The notes: generated by a model not told the origin, from the letters alone. Positions 9,516 through 21,486 are shown, numbered from the stretch's first letter. The stretch is 64,000 nucleotides of DNA from Pelodiscus sinensis (GCF_049634645.1 NC_134720.1:16005001-16069000), one strand, 5' to 3'. Numbers and translations are program-made.

Positions 9516-10814
9516 TGTTTACAGAATATGCCTTGTGAGGTATCATTTGAAAATCCATAATTTGCTGATCATTAATATTCTTCTGTGATGTATGCATGTG
9601 GCAGGCAGGCAGTTATGATTATATGCTGGAATTATGACTAAAGTGTGTGTAAACCAAGTATATTGGGAGAGTTGTTAAACATATCTATCAGAAACAAAGG
9701 AATGGATGTTGTCTCAATGTATAAGCAATAAACGGGACCATCAGGACATCACGGGGAGGAGATGGCAAGAAACAGAATAATTTGCATTTCAGCAAACACA
9801 AGCAGGGGAAGGAAGAGCATGGAGCTTCCTTCATTACCAGACTCCATGTTGCCTTCCTCACAACTTGAATAATTTTTACTTTGAGGGGTGATCTTTGGAA
9901 GAATGCATTAGAAAAGTTTACTGAATGGGGACTGAACCTCCTGTGTTAAACAACTGAATCAAATAATTGTATGCTATGTTACGGTATTATACAGGTTTAC
10001 AGGTCTTTTCTGAAATCTAATGACACATCAGTGATTAATATAATTATGAAGTGTATGATTCACGTTGTACAAGAAAATGTTGCTATTTAATGATATTATG
10101 TTTTCCTTTCTGTAGCCAAACAGAGAAGAACGATCTCAGAGGGGTAGCCATTTTAGTCTGTGTCTGCAAAAACAACGAGTCCTGTGGCACCTTAGAGATG
10201 AACAGATTTCTTAGGACACAAGCTTGCTGGGTAAAACCCACTTCCCACATACGTTTATGCCCTAATAAATCTATTTGTCTCTAAGGTGCCACAGGACTCC
10301 AGGGAGAAAGAGGTTTTCTCCCAGACAGGAGCCCAGGCAGCTATATAACATAAGCACGGTGGAATCCAAACAGTGGAAGCTCCATTTACATACAGGGAGA
10401 TGGAAAGCCCACAGGAAGGAAAGAACCTCCTGAGGCTTCCTGCCTCTTGAAGTAAAGTCACTAAACTTGGGGAGATGTAAGCAAGGACAAAAGTCATTTT
10501 CGGCATCCAGCACTCAACTGGCACAAGGGAAAAGAGATCTTGCAGCTGAGAGAGGTGGATCATTCAAACAAGAAGGAGTTTTTTTTACCTGAATATAGGT
10601 GAGAAATCATCTTGAGAAAAGTATTTTGCTGGATCTTAAACTTTCAGATGCATTTTCACTTTTATTTGCTTGTAACTCTTTCTAATGTTATGTCTTTTAC
10701 TTGGCATCACTTAACCTATGTCCTCTTGTTAATAAACTTATTTTTACTATAAAACAACTTGCTGCTGTGTTTAAATGGAAGGTATATTTACCCCTGTTAC
10801 ATTAATAATCTGTG
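9516..10814. repeat. Repeat-like sequence, probably retroelement derived
   Basis: The interval has no gene. The part at 10560-10770 (TATTTTGCTGGATC, CTTAACCTATGTCCT, TTTTTACTATAAA) is similar to 53540-53710, so a dispersed repeat is present at both places. It may be internal sequence of an LTR element, because it borders a clear solo LTR at 10815. A Penelope tail pair lies inside at 10137-10301. Boundaries are not resolved. Confidence 0.4.
10137..10301. mobile_element. Penelope-like tail, inverted duplicate
   Basis: The left part reads CAGAGGGGTAGCCATTTTAG and GTCCTGTGGCACCTTAGAGA, which is the antisense 3' tail of the Penelope-like family. The right part reads AATAAATCTATTTGTCTC and TAAGGTGCCACAGGACTCC in sense orientation. 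The two tails face each other, forming an imperfect hairpin. No flanking duplication is convincing. Confidence 0.65.
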
Positions 10815-11791
10815 TGTGATGGGGTGAGGTCACAGAAGTCCCTTCAGGAGTGCCTCGGGGGTTGCTGACATGGCCATTGCCACTTACCTTCCTGCTCTCT
10901 GGGGCTTCTCACTGCCAGGCCCTGCTGGGCCAGTCCCTGGTCTCCCCCAGCCACGGCACTAAGCTGAGGTCTCTGCTCCTCCCCCCGAAGCAGTACAGAC
11001 TTCAAATCCCTCTTCAAGTACCCTCTTCAAGTCCGAGGAGAGTGCAGTTTAGGCCCCAGCTTCTCGGGATACCACTCCTCAAATGGGATCAAAACCCACA
11101 ATGAGTTACCTGGTAAGCTCCCTTTAGTAGTGAAAGGCAGAATGTGCACACTGGTTGCCTCTCCAGGTAACAATGATTTACACTGGGTTTGATAGAAAAT
11201 AAAAGTGATTTATTAAGTACAAGCAGTAGGATTTAAGTGGTAATAAGTGAGAACAGGCAGAGCAAAGTAGGTTACAAATCAAAAGAAACAAAACGCGTAG
11301 CTAATTCTACACTGAAACCTCAGTACAAACTTACTCAAACTAACCCTAAAACCTCTTTTCCACAAGCCCCTCCAAATTAGGGCTGTCTTCCCACTATGGG
11401 GTCTTCGGCTCCTTTCCTCAGGTTCAGCCCAGTCAAAGGACAAAAACCTCCTACCTTCCTATTCTTTTAAGAATTCCCTTATTGTATGGGAAGTCACCTG
11501 GCCACTCCCTACCAACCATGGCTAAGCCTTAAGGACCAAAGGCTATTTGCATATTATTGCCCTGACACTGAAGCCTCCCTTAATGACATTCATTCACACT
11601 TTTAAAAATCAGAAAGTATTCCCTACGCCATATGTCTAATTTTACACACAAGGATGATAGACACATCAACGTAAGATAAACAGAACCAGTGGATCATGAC
11701 ATGAAGATTGACAGGTTACATGAAATAATTTGCTCAAAGCCCCTTTGAGTTATGTATATTTGTGTCCCTGGTGGGGGGGGTTTCCGTCACA
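10815..11791 (+). mobile_element. Solo LTR, 977 bp, of an endogenous retrovirus-type element
   Basis: The element begins TGTGATGGGG and ends CCGTCACA, so the ends form the short TG...CA inverted repeat of LTRs. It is flanked by CTGTG on both sides (10810-10814 and 11792-11796), a 5-bp target duplication. An AATAAAAG signal lies near 11201. No second LTR or internal genes are attached, so it is best read as a recombined solo LTR. Parts of its ends reappear at 14126-14271 and 46750-52252. Orientation is assigned from the AATAAA position. Confidence 0.8.
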
Positions 11792-11894
11792 CTGTGATGT
11801 GCTATTGCGTCTTCAGAGGGACAATCAGAACTTGTTAGTCCTCTGAGTTGTCCAAGAGAGGGCTGGACCTTCCAGAGTACATAGTTTTGAGAAA

Positions 11895-12141
11895 AAAGTT
11901 TCAGAGGGGTAGCCTAGTTAGTCTGAAACAGGAAAATCTTAAAAAACAACAAATGGTCTGGTAGCACTTTGAAGACTAACAAAACATGTAGATAGTATCA
12001 TGAGCTTTCGTGGGCACAACCCACTTCTTCAGATGCCTCTAGTCTACTGAAGAAGTGGGTTGTGTCCACCAAAGCTCATGATACCATCTACATGTTTTGT
12101 TAGTCTTCAAAGTGCTACCAGACCATTTGTTGGTCTTTAAT
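11895..12141. mobile_element. Penelope-like tail pair in inverted orientation with 10-bp duplication
   Basis: Left arm: AGAGGGGTAGCCTAGTTAG, GGTCTGGTAGCACTTTGAAG, AACATGTAGATAGTATCATG and CCCACTTCTTCAGATG. Right arm: its reverse complement from CTGAAGAAGTGGGTTGTG to GCTACCAGACCATTTG. TTTTGAGAAA lies on both sides (11885-11894 and 12142-12151), a likely target duplication, so the inverted structure was inserted as a unit. Confidence 0.78.
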
Positions 12142-12151
12142 TTTTGAGAAA

Positions 12152-14125
12152 GGTTAGCATAGGGAGTGCGTTGGGGTCACCCTGCAGGCAGTCACCAAGG
12201 CTGATGGAAGCCAGAGTTGGAATGTAGACATGCTGCTGGGACCAGAGCTGTTGAACTAGGGCTGTCTACTATGCAGACACCTCTGGGTGTGACCAGCACG
12301 CTGATTGGCCAGTTGGGAGAGCTGCAGATTGGGAGCTACAACAGCAAAGCTTCGTGAGGGTTGCAAGGCCATCGGTGCCCCAAGCCGAGCCCCGTCGCTA
12401 ATCCCCTTGCCCTTTTTCTGTTCTCAGGCTGCAGCTGCCGTGGTGAGAGCTGGCACTGCTGCTGTCTGGAGAAGCAGCTGTTTTCTCTGTAGACAGATTG
12501 CTGGCAAACTGTCAGCGGTTACGTCTTCCTTTCTGTTCCTCCTGGAAGCCACGTATACTTATTTCTCATTGCCAGGCCTTATGCAGTTTTGTAACTGCTG
12601 CTGTGTTAAAAAGCCCCTGGATTCCTGGTGCAACAGACTCCTCTTTCTGGGATGAGGTTCTCTCAGTGGGGAGAGAGGTGCAGGGCTGTTCATCACTGAA
12701 CAAGGGAAAGAGTTTTGGCATCAGAATTTGGGCATCGTATCTGGGTACTTATCATTAGCAAGAATCAGGAAGGTTTCTGTATTTGGCAGGGCATGATCAG
12801 GAATTAGTCCAGGAAAGGAAAGTAGGGAGGGGTTGACATTTGGGAAGAAGAGGAGAAAAAAGAGGGAACGCTTGTTTTGCTTACACATTAGGTATTGGAC
12901 CACATGCATTACTTGCTGGTATCTTTTTTTCTCGATATAGTCCAGGAATCTCTGGATCTTCACCAATTACTTCTCTGCCCCTGGACTGGATGACATTCAA
13001 GATCAGGCATGAACTAAAACACTGTGGGTGTAAAGAGAGCACACTGAATGATATTTGGACTCCTGTTGCTCTAATTAGCCACTGATTCTAGCAGACATGT
13101 AAGTACTGATTCCAATAGGTATATCTGCTCCAGATGGTGAAAGAGACGTAGATTGACCTTCCTGTTAAATCTGAAAGTTAATCTTGGGCTCTGCACAACA
13201 GAGCTGGTAGGAGCTGCACAGTCAGACTAAGTAGGAATCATGTCACTGTGGCTGGACAGCAAGATATTTTTGTTAGTTAAAAACAAGAAGGGAAGGACAA
13301 AGTAAATGAAATAAGTCCTATCAAGTGCTGTTCACTGACAGCCATGTGGGACTGTGCAGATCCTGCTCTAACTACAGTTATTAATTTAATTTGTGCTAAA
13401 TTTCACCCAAGCTATTTGTAGACAGAATGTCAGTCTCTAAAATTAATCTGTATGTTCCCTTCTAGCAGGTAGGCAATGCCTGTTGCTATTTGGAGTCAGT
13501 AAAGCAGCCCTTCAGTTCAGGCGTAGGCACCTCTGCTGTCTCTCAGCCAGCCAAACTAGCTGTCCAACTCGGCACGCCAAGTGCAGGATTGTAACACAAA
13601 TCCAAGCATCGTGTCTACCATTGCTGAAGTCAGTGAAAGTACTCTTAGTTTGCAGCAGGGGTCTTTCAACTTTAGCGTAGATTCTGAGCAGCACAAGGTA
13701 CCAAAAAAAGGAAGAGGTGGAGGCCAAATAAGAAAATCAGTGATTCCCAAACTAATAGGTCAGAAGAGTATGGAGGAACGCATTGATTTGACTGGTAAGA
13801 AATAAAAACAGTTTGTGCATGATTTTGTGGCGTGTCTACCCAACTCTGAAAAATAGTATCCCTTGGATCTGTTAGATGTTGGCAAGGATTCTGCTCTATT
13901 AATAAGTGTTTGCAGTTATGATTCCTCTCTTTTTCCCTCTCTGATCCTTATTAACTTATCCACAGTTCTTTTGCTAGCACTAGTTCCTTTCACATCTTAC
14001 CAGGCTGGAGTCCTCAGATCTGCCTGATACTTTATTTTTTCTGATCTCCACCCTTGTTCTTTCTCACTCAGCCAAATGCAAGACAGCACTAGGGAAGGTT
14101 TTGAATCCCTAAGTCTCGAGCTAAT
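12152..14125. other. About 2 kb without recognised features
   Basis: No domain, splice-supported exon or clear repeat boundary was recognised. Open frames at 12305-12655, 12498-12758 and 13581-13805 show no family resemblance. The 12270-12700 part is moderately GC-rich and may be old repeat material. Confidence 0.4.
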
Positions 14126-14271
14126 TGTGAAGGGTTGAAATCACAGAAGTCTCCTTAGGGTTGTCCCCTGATTATATTTTACCCTGACCGTGTTTTTGCT
14201 AAAGCATCTTCGAGTTATGCATATTCATATTTATAAACCAGTTTTCATAAGGCATGGGAGGGGCTGTCACA
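14126..14271 (+). mobile_element. Internally deleted LTR fragment related to the 10.8-kb solo LTR
   Basis: The start TGTGAAGGGTTGAAATCACA and the following AGAAGTCTCCTTAGG align with the start of the solo LTR at 10815. The end GGAGGGGCTGTCACA matches the end of the LTR at 52252. The middle is missing, leaving 146 bp. No duplication is seen. Confidence 0.55.
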
Positions 14272-14641
14272 CCACTTGCTTACCACTTCCAATGAACAAA
14301 GTGGTCTTTCTTTCAAAGAGCAAGATGATGCCGTATTCCAGATGGGTCTGGTAGTGCTCAGCTCTTGTGCAATCCTGAACATCCCCAGCCTGCTTCAGCA
14401 TGCACGAGTGGGTATGTCAGACATCTAGGACAGTTTTCCAGTACACCACACAGGTCAAAATAGCTGGTATCAGTCCCACACTGAGACTGGACTCCACACT
14501 GAGCTAGAGTAAAAGTCCCCTTTCACTGACAGCTCCTGCTGACAACCCTGCATGGCTAGCAGCTGGAATGATTCTGTAATCTGGCTTCCTTTTTATCCTG
14601 CAGGTGAGCGCTGTAAAACCTGCTGTTTCCCCACTCACTCA
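14272..14641. other. No feature recognised
   Basis: A stretch of ordinary composition between an LTR fragment and a MITE. It could be internal or flanking retroelement sequence, but no motif supports that. Confidence 0.4.
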
Positions 14642-14962
14642 GGCCATGTCTATACAGCAGTGTTATTTTGGAATAACTGATGTTATTCTGAAATAACATA
14701 GTCCGCATCTACACTACAAACAGTTATTTCAACATAATGTCGAAATAATGTCGAGCTGGAGGACTTCTTACTCCGACTCCTGTAACCCTCATTGTGCGAG
14801 GAGTAAGGGAAGTCGGAGGAAGAGTGCTCTTTCTCAGACTTTCTGCTGTGTAGTCGGCACTAAAAGCCAAAATAAGTTATTTCAACTTCAGCTACGCAAT
14901 TGATGCATCTCAAAAAATTGCATAGCTTATTTTGGCTTTAGCCCTGCTGTGTAGACATGCCC
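14642..14962. mobile_element. 321-bp Harbinger MITE, ATTTCGAAAT/CGACTT subfamily
   Basis: The element begins GGCCATGTCTATACAGCAG and ends CTGCTGTGTAGACATGCCC, flanked by TCA (14639-14641 and 14963-14965). The arms carry GGAATAACTGATGTTATTC and ATAAGTTATTTCAAC blocks. The centre (14779-14808) reads ACCCTCATTGTGCGAGG within GACTCC/GGAGTC arms. It is close to copies at 39788, 45455 and 54141. Confidence 0.85.
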
Positions 14963-14965
14963 TCA

Positions 14966-15552
14966 GGTTGCTAATGCCCACACATTCCCTTGTGGGTGGT
15001 GATCTTAATATCTTCCAACACTAGGTGCAAAAACTTTTGAATGTAAGTACTGATCCTCCCTCCACCTACTGGATCTTATTTCTTAACCTACCATGCGTGT
15101 GTCATGCCCTGTTTGCTACCCTGGTCATGGAAACTGAGAGCTCTGAATTTCAGTTGTCACTCTATTGTTTCTTTTATAATTAGGGCAATGGTTGGAAGAT
15201 GTGGGACAATACATGTGGTTTTATACCAAAACATGATTATGGGCTTAGTGAGAAAACATTTACATTCAATATCATAGAATGAACTGGCCCTTGGGGATGT
15301 GGGGCAGAACTGGGCCTGGTTGAGCCCACCTCCCCAGGGAAAGACAGTTAGTCCAGTAGTCATGTGATGTGAGACAGAACCAGACACACTAAGTTCAGGA
15401 ATTGACTCAAAAGGAGCACGTGGGGGTGGGGAGGTAAGTTGTCCCTCAGGCCTGAAGAGTGAGAGAGACCAGAAGTGAGGCTCCTGCATGGAATCCAGAG
15501 GTGGAAGAAGTCCTACATACCGGCTCCATGGCTGGAGCTACCTGTAGCAAGA
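14966..15552. other. No feature recognised
   Basis: Ordinary intergenic sequence. The minus-strand frame 15157-15489 has no domain similarity and no splice sites that would make it an exon. Confidence 0.4.
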
Positions 15553-15760
15553 GTACAGGATCTTTCAAAAAAGGCTTTTCTTTTTGAAAGAACCGCGTCT
15601 AGACTGCAGTTTCCCTTTCAAAATAGCGTTTTTCGACAGAACGTCATGACGCGGTTATGCAAATGAAGCATGGGAAATTCAAATCCTGGCTTCATTTGCA
15701 ATTTCAATATGTCTAATTTACATCCCTCTTTTGAAAGAAGGATGTACTTTAGACATACCC
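15553..15760. mobile_element. Half Harbinger MITE
   Basis: The right terminus TACTTTAGACATACCC is present and one arm runs back through TTTGAAAGAAGGATG, GCAAATGAAGC blocks and GTCTAGACTGC to the loop region around 15553. The opposite arm is absent. TGA follows the right end. Confidence 0.6.
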
Positions 15761-17037
15761 TGAGTGGGATCTATGCTACTCCCTCTTTTCTGCACTTTAA
15801 AGGATAAGGCAGCCAGCTGCTTTATGGAATTGCATGGTGGACTGTCAGTCAACTGCAGAGAGCTGACTCCATCTGCAGAGCCAGGAAGGCCCTGTCCATT
15901 CACACATTCTCCTCAACATACTTCCCAGAGGTTCAGCAGGTGCACTCAGGCACGTGGGAACAGGGAGAACTGCAGAGCTACCATACAGTAACTCTGAGAT
16001 GAGGAATTTACATTCAACATACATAAGGTATTCTATAGTCACGGAGCCCAACTCGGCCACACAGCTCCATCCAGGCTCCAGTACACAGAAATAACAGGGC
16101 CAAGATGGTCAAGACTATGTATGTGCTAGCTGTCTACATGTCCCCTCAGCGACTATTAATACAGAGAACAGAATTATTTCCGTATTGGGTGCTCACTACT
16201 AAGGACTCACTTCTACATGCTGACATTTTACATTGAAATTGGAGTATTTGCAAAACTTTCTAAATACCACGAGTCAGACAGCTTGATTATCACTTTCCAT
16301 AGCTGTGAAATGAAATTAAGCCAACAATATCCACAGTAAATAAGTCAAATGAATTGGGCTATTCAGCACTTGAGTAACATGTCTCACGTACAAGTGACTG
16401 ACGTTAAAGCCGAAGAGAAGGTTCTCTGGGACAGATAACCACATGCTAGCTGACTCATTTCCTCTGCTGACTTCTCTCTTGTGTTCACTACAATGGCAAT
16501 GGAAAGGAAAATAGAAATGACCATAGTTGCTACAGACCACTTAATTTTCTGTCTTCCATAGTGTCCCCCTGTGCAAGAAGCCTGTTTATAAAATAACACA
16601 CAGTGAATAACAGGTCTAGAAGTGAATAATCTCAATGGAAACCTTGTCTTTTAGGGTGAAATTCACCTTTCTCTGTACCAAACTGAAGGAGAAGGCTGCA
16701 GTAGGTTGAGACTATGGGTTGCCATCACTGTTCTCTGTAAGCTGAGTGCTTGGGCGGCCACCCAGGAAAGATTCAGACACCACCAGCTGATTACCAGAGC
16801 ATTTACAGCCACTTACAGCTACAGCATGTATATCTACTGGTGGTGCATATCTGCACAGGCATTGGTGCACATCATACAATTTATTCCACACATGGATGGA
16901 AAAAATTAGAGGAACTTTGGTTGTAATAGCCACTGTTCCTCACGTTCTGTACAGGATTGCTGTCTGCTTTATTCTGGTGACACCTTCCAGTCTAGAAGGG
17001 AGTCCACTCTCCTTTTAATATGCTCCAAGTCCTCTAA
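15761..17037. other. Intergenic sequence, no gene recognised
   Basis: No exon, domain or clear repeat was found. Several frames of 60-85 codons occur on both strands, consistent with chance. Confidence 0.45.
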
Positions 17038-17299
17038 GGCTTTGTCTATACTTAACATTTAAAGCACAGCCATATCATGAGTGCTGGAGACAGCTCTTCC
17101 AGTGCTCTGTGTAAACCATCTCTGCGAGAGGAGTAGCTAACAGTGCTGGAGTTTGGCTCCTAGTGCTACAGCCTAGTTTACAATGGCACTTTACAGTGCT
17201 GTAGTTTGCTCCATTCAGGAGGGGAGGATTGGTTTGGGGGTTTTTTCACACCACTGAGCTAGAAAGTTACAGCACTCAAGTGCCAGTGTAGACTTGGCC
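17038..17299. mobile_element. Harbinger-type MITE, CAGTGCTG subfamily
   Basis: The termini are GGCTTTGTCTATAC and CAGTGTAGACTTGGCC, with TAA on the left. The arms contain repeated CAGTGCTGGAG/AGTGCTGTAGTTTG and AGCACTCA blocks. The centre has CATCTCTGCGAGAGGAGTAG, related to the shared loop motif. Confidence 0.65.
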
Positions 17300-17379
17300 A
17301 GAGTGTTTGATTCATGGTCCTCTGGATGCTGTCAGAATTCACAGAGTTGCTGTTCTGAAAGGAATACCAGCTTATCAGT

Positions 17380-17640
17380 TTCACCTCAGGATCACCACTT
17401 GGCTTACCACACCACACTTAGATATCTTTGTAGTGAAAACAAGAATAAGTTCATTTAACAAAGACTAGAGATTCGAGAAGAAACAAGTGGGATAAATGGA
17501 AACAAATGGTTGTTTATATAAAAAATCATAAGCACATTCTAGATTAGAACCTAAAGTCAACTAACAAGATATCGTCTTGTGAAATAAGGTACTGCTCTGC
17601 CTGTTGGCAGCTTCTCTCCCCAGACGGAGGATGCCTACGT
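17380..17640. repeat. LTR-like fragment (tentative)
   Basis: AAGAATAAGTTCATTTAACAA and the following AG-rich block recall the polyadenylation region of the LTRs at 11190 and 46790. The match is loose and no ends were found. Confidence 0.25.
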
Positions 17641-17845
17641 GTCACTCTTCAGCCTGAACTATACTAAACTACTCTTGTTCTTCATCTGCAATGAGGGCGC
17701 CCTTCCTCCCTGCTCACTTCTTGCTCTTAATTTCTGCTCCTGACATTCCCACAATCTCTTAATTAGCATTTGACTCAGGAAGAAAAGTGTTTCCCTCCTC
17801 CTGCCTGGTGGGACCTGTTTTAGGCAAGTTATTTCTGGGTGATAA

Positions 17846-18195
17846 AAATGGCCATGCTGGGTCAGACCAAAGGCCCATGTATCCTGTCTTCCAACAGTGG
17901 CCGATGCCAGGTGCCCCAGACGGAGTGAACAGAACAGGGAATCATCAAGCAATCCTTCTCTTGTCACCTATTCCCAGCCTCTGACAGAGGCTAGAGACAC
18001 CATTTCTACTCATCCTGGCTAATAGCCATTGATGGATCTAACTTCCATGAATTTATCTAGTTCTTTCTTGAACCCTGTTAAAGTCCTGGCCTTCATAATC
18101 TCCTCTGGCAAGAAGTTCCACAGGCTGACTGTACACTGTGTGAAGGAAAACTTCCTTTTGTTTGTTTTAAGCCTGCTACCTATTCAAGCTAAAAA
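17846..18195 (-). mobile_element. CR1 LINE 3' end, antisense
   Basis: The stretch has the typical antisense CR1 3' region order: GCCATGCTGGGTCAGACCAA, CAACAGTGGCCGATGCCAG, AATAGCCATTGATGGATC, and AACCCTGTTAAAGTCCTGGC. It is related to 28640-28922 (same strand) and 45175-45447 (opposite strand). It is 5' truncated with no coding region. Confidence 0.88.
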
Positions 18196-18204
18196 ATAAT
18201 TTCA

Positions 18205-18230
18205 TATGTGTGTGTGTGTGTGTGTATATA
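18205..18230. repeat. (TG)n(TA)n microsatellite
   Basis: About nine TG units followed by a few TA units, next to the 5' truncation side of the CR1 fragment. Confidence 0.9.
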
Positions 18231-19460
18231 TTATTCTTACATATTATCCAAACATATATTTTTCAAAGATTTTGCTGACCAGTGTGACATAGACTTTCAA
18301 TAGAGACCTTATATGCCACTCTTTGGTGGATTAGTATGTAAATACCAGACCAAGGGGATCCTTGTAACTCTTACATACCTTCTGCCAGCTGGCATCAAGA
18401 GATCCTTGGGTCACGTATGAGAGTATCCTCCAACTGTCTTTTTCAAAGGAAAATTTTATCTTCCATATTCTGCTAACACTCTCTGCTTTCAGCTGTATAT
18501 TTTTATGATTGATAGAGAAGAAAGTTAATCTGATCTCTGAGAGCAGAGCATATGATGGGTTTTCTGTTTAATTCGCTAAGCTCCACAAGTGATTGTTCTC
18601 TGCTAGAGCTCTTTGGCAAAATTCTTTTGTAGAATAATTTTCATTTTTTCTAGTGGTTACTTGATCCAAAAGGAATTTCCTGCATCTCTTGCTGAAATCA
18701 TAGAGCATATGTTCCAGTCAAGGGTCCTTGGTGATTTTCAAGAAGTAGGAAAGGCAGGCAGTGTATAACAGTTACTTTTGCTAGACACCATTTTTCAGTG
18801 TTTGTCTGCATACATTTCTCTTGACCTAATTCCTTTGAGGCCTCTCTTTTCTCAGATTTATCCAGAGATATTTGTCTTGGTTGGATATGTAACAGGACAG
18901 ATGAAATACAGAGTTTTCATTACTTAGCCAGAGTTCAAGAATCATTTGTATGAAAGTTGTTGTCAAACTTATTAGTACTTAACAGAATGGCTCTGAACCA
19001 GAATACTGGATCTGAATTTTGGGAAATTTGGATCCCAATCTAGCACTGAACATGGAAATTCTCCACCCACCAGCAGATGAATGTTAAGTGAAATGAAACT
19101 ATTTTAAATCATATGGACTGAAATATTGTGTGTGTTCCTTTTAGCATCTATAGATTTTTCATATTCTTTACTGAAATACAATCTGTTCCAAATATCAGTT
19201 TATAAAATGCAATGGTACCCCCATAATTTTTGTTCCTACCATTTTTCACTAGATTATTGCAAAATAATTGTAATGTGCCATTTTGTTCTGAAAAGTAGCT
19301 ATGTGCAAGTTTGCAGTATTTTGCTCAGTGGATCAGCTGTATTCAAAGTCTCAACAACTACTACAATAGAGTAGTACTTCTACTTTTCACTTCTATTAGT
19401 GCTTGAGATCATCCCAGTGAAGACGGAATAAGCTGAATTAAATTGCCCATTGCACATTAA
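18231..19460. other. AT-rich intergenic stretch, nothing recognised
   Basis: No repeats with clear ends or protein motifs were noticed. The frame at 19126-19374 is AT-driven and hydrophobic by composition only. Confidence 0.4.
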
Positions 19461-19747
19461 GGGAATGTCTACATTACAGAGAAGATTGAAGCTGCCACTG
19501 TCAATCTTTCAGGGTTTGAATTAGCGGGTCTAGTGAAGACACACTAATTCGAACTGAGAGGGGCATTCCGGCCAATGCCAATAGTCCTACTTCCACAAGG
19601 AGTAAAGGAAGTCAAAGGAAGAGTGCTCTCCCTTTGATTTCCTGCAGTGTGGACAGAGCCAAAAGTCAATTTGACTTTAGCTACGCAATTAACATAGCTG
19701 AAGTTGTGTATCTTAATTCAACCTTGACCCATAGTGTAGACATACCC
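19461..19747. mobile_element. Harbinger MITE, GATTGAAGCTG subfamily
   Basis: The left end is GGGAATGTCTACATTACAG after TAA. The right end is ATAGTGTAGACATACC. Inner blocks include CAATCTTTCAGGGTTTGAA and a central CTTCCACAAGGAGTAAAGG. It shares these blocks with the element at 29749, so both belong to one subfamily. Confidence 0.75.
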
Positions 19748-20201
19748 CAACAGAATGGCAGACAAGTTCCAATTGCAGTCCTGTTATGCCATCATTTGTG
19801 ACCCCATGAAAAACAATAGATTGAACAGGTATAACTGAGAATATGATATGAAGAGATGGAGGGAGAGGGAAAAGTTACACAACTGCAACACAAGGCCTAA
19901 TTTGGCTTGTCAACTAGCGTGAATGCATGAAAGAGAAAGAATCAAGCTTGTCTTTCTGTTTCCTGACTGAGTTGGCTGGCCTGGCAGCTAAAAGAAAAAA
20001 ATTTGTAATAGTAAATTGAGCAAAACTAATCAGGACTGCAATTGGAACTTTTTTCATCCATGTGTGGAATAAATTTTGTATGAACTGAGGAATGTGTGTG
20101 TGCGCACCAACAATAGAAAAAAAACTAATTGTGGGTATTTCTGCTTATCAGTGGGGCAGCATTTGAATCTCTCCTGAACAGCCACACAAGTACATAGCTT
20201 A

Positions 20202-20579
20202 GGGTACATCTAGACTGTTTTCCTCTTCTGAAAGAGGAAATGCAAATGAAGCACTGATTAGCATATTCTCATGCTTCATTTGCATATCCTCTTCCAATCC
20301 TTTTTGAGGAAGAGGTTTTTCGCCAAAAAAACACTGTTTAGACACAGCTTTTTTTGCAAAAAAAATCCATCCTTTTTCGAACAAAATTGTAAACCTCATT
20401 TTTTGACTAATATGGGTTCTTTCGGAAAAGGGGGTTTTATCACGAAAAAGCTGCATCTAGACTGTGTTTTTTGGCAAAAAGGGTTGGAAAAGGATATGCA
20501 AATGAAGCAAGAAAATATACTAATCAGTGCTTCCTTTGCATTTCCTCTTTTGGAAGAGGAAAGCAGTCTAGATGTACCC
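20202..20579. mobile_element. 378-bp palindromic Harbinger MITE with TTA duplication
   Basis: The termini are GGGTACATCTAGACTG and CAGTCTAGATGTACCC, exact inverted copies, flanked by TTA at 20199-20201 and 20580-20582. The arms share GAAGAGGAAATGCAAATGAAG and CATTTGCATATCCTCTTCC type blocks in both orientations, and the centre has ACCTCATTTTTTG. TTA is the classic PIF/Harbinger target. Confidence 0.9.
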
Positions 20580-20958
20580 TTACAGTTTTGCAGTAGTTTA
20601 CATTTATGTTTCACTTTGCTTCCTGAAAAATCTTCAAAGCTCTTTATAAGCTAAAACACTGAGAATATTATTTTTATCTCTGAAGCGCATCATCTCTAGG
20701 GTAAACTGCAGCAGTATTTAATAGTTACACTAAACAACAAATTAGATCAGGCACTGAAGAAGAAACCAGATTGATCAAAATACAAGATTTACTGAATTTA
20801 GTTACCAAAGGTTGAATTTGTCCAGTTTGTTACAATTCAAGTTTCAAGGAAGTCCCTACATCTATATTCTAGAAACCCACTGTTATATAGAAGGAGCTTG
20901 TCAAAGAGAGGCCTGGAGCAAAGGGAAGAGCAGATGGAGCATACAACAGCAGTAAAGA

Positions 20959-21400
20959 AAAACAGAAGCTTCAGGGGGTAGCCAAGTTAGTCTTTAAAGT
21001 GCTACCAGACTATTTGTTGTTTTTTAAGTTTATCTTATACAGACTAACAAAACATGTAGATGGTATCATGAACTTTCATGGGCACAGCCCACTTCTTCAG
21101 ATGGCTAGAGTGTTGGAAGTCCAGAACTAAAATAAATAGGGATGGGGGAAAAATGGGAGGGGGGAAACATGAAGAGGTAGTGGGTATAAAATTATCAAGG
21201 GGAAAGCCGAGCTGGAATGTAACAGGAAAAACAAATAGTCCGTAAGCACCTAAAGACTGGATAGTCAAACGAGGCACATAAGAACCATTAGTAGGCAATA
21301 GAGCAGAAGAGGACTAACACCAGATACTATACAGCCAAAGAATCATTGGCACCTTCATTGTTTGGTAGGTTGTCCCAGCCATCCAGTATCTTTATTTAAT
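20959..21400 (-). mobile_element. Penelope-like element 3' region, antisense
   Basis: Antisense tail: CTTCAGGGGGTAGCCAAG, GTGCTACCAGACTATTTG, AACATGTAGATGGTATCATG, CAGCCCACTTCTTCAGATGG. It continues with sequence shared with 59580-59700, including TTCATTGTTTGGTAGGTTG. This is the 3' untranslated part of the same family whose GIY-YIG remnants are at 25.7, 34.3 and 59.7 kb. Confidence 0.75.
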
Positions 21401-21486
21401 CCTGCAACAGAGGTGTGGAGTATAGCATGCAGTAACAACAGCAGTGTAGCCCTGCCATTCAAATACCTATGCAAGATCCAATATGG

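Noticed and set aside
12305..12758. Possible exon-like frames of 86-116 codons
   Set aside because: No domain and no consistent splice phase; overlapping frames with different reading suggest chance.
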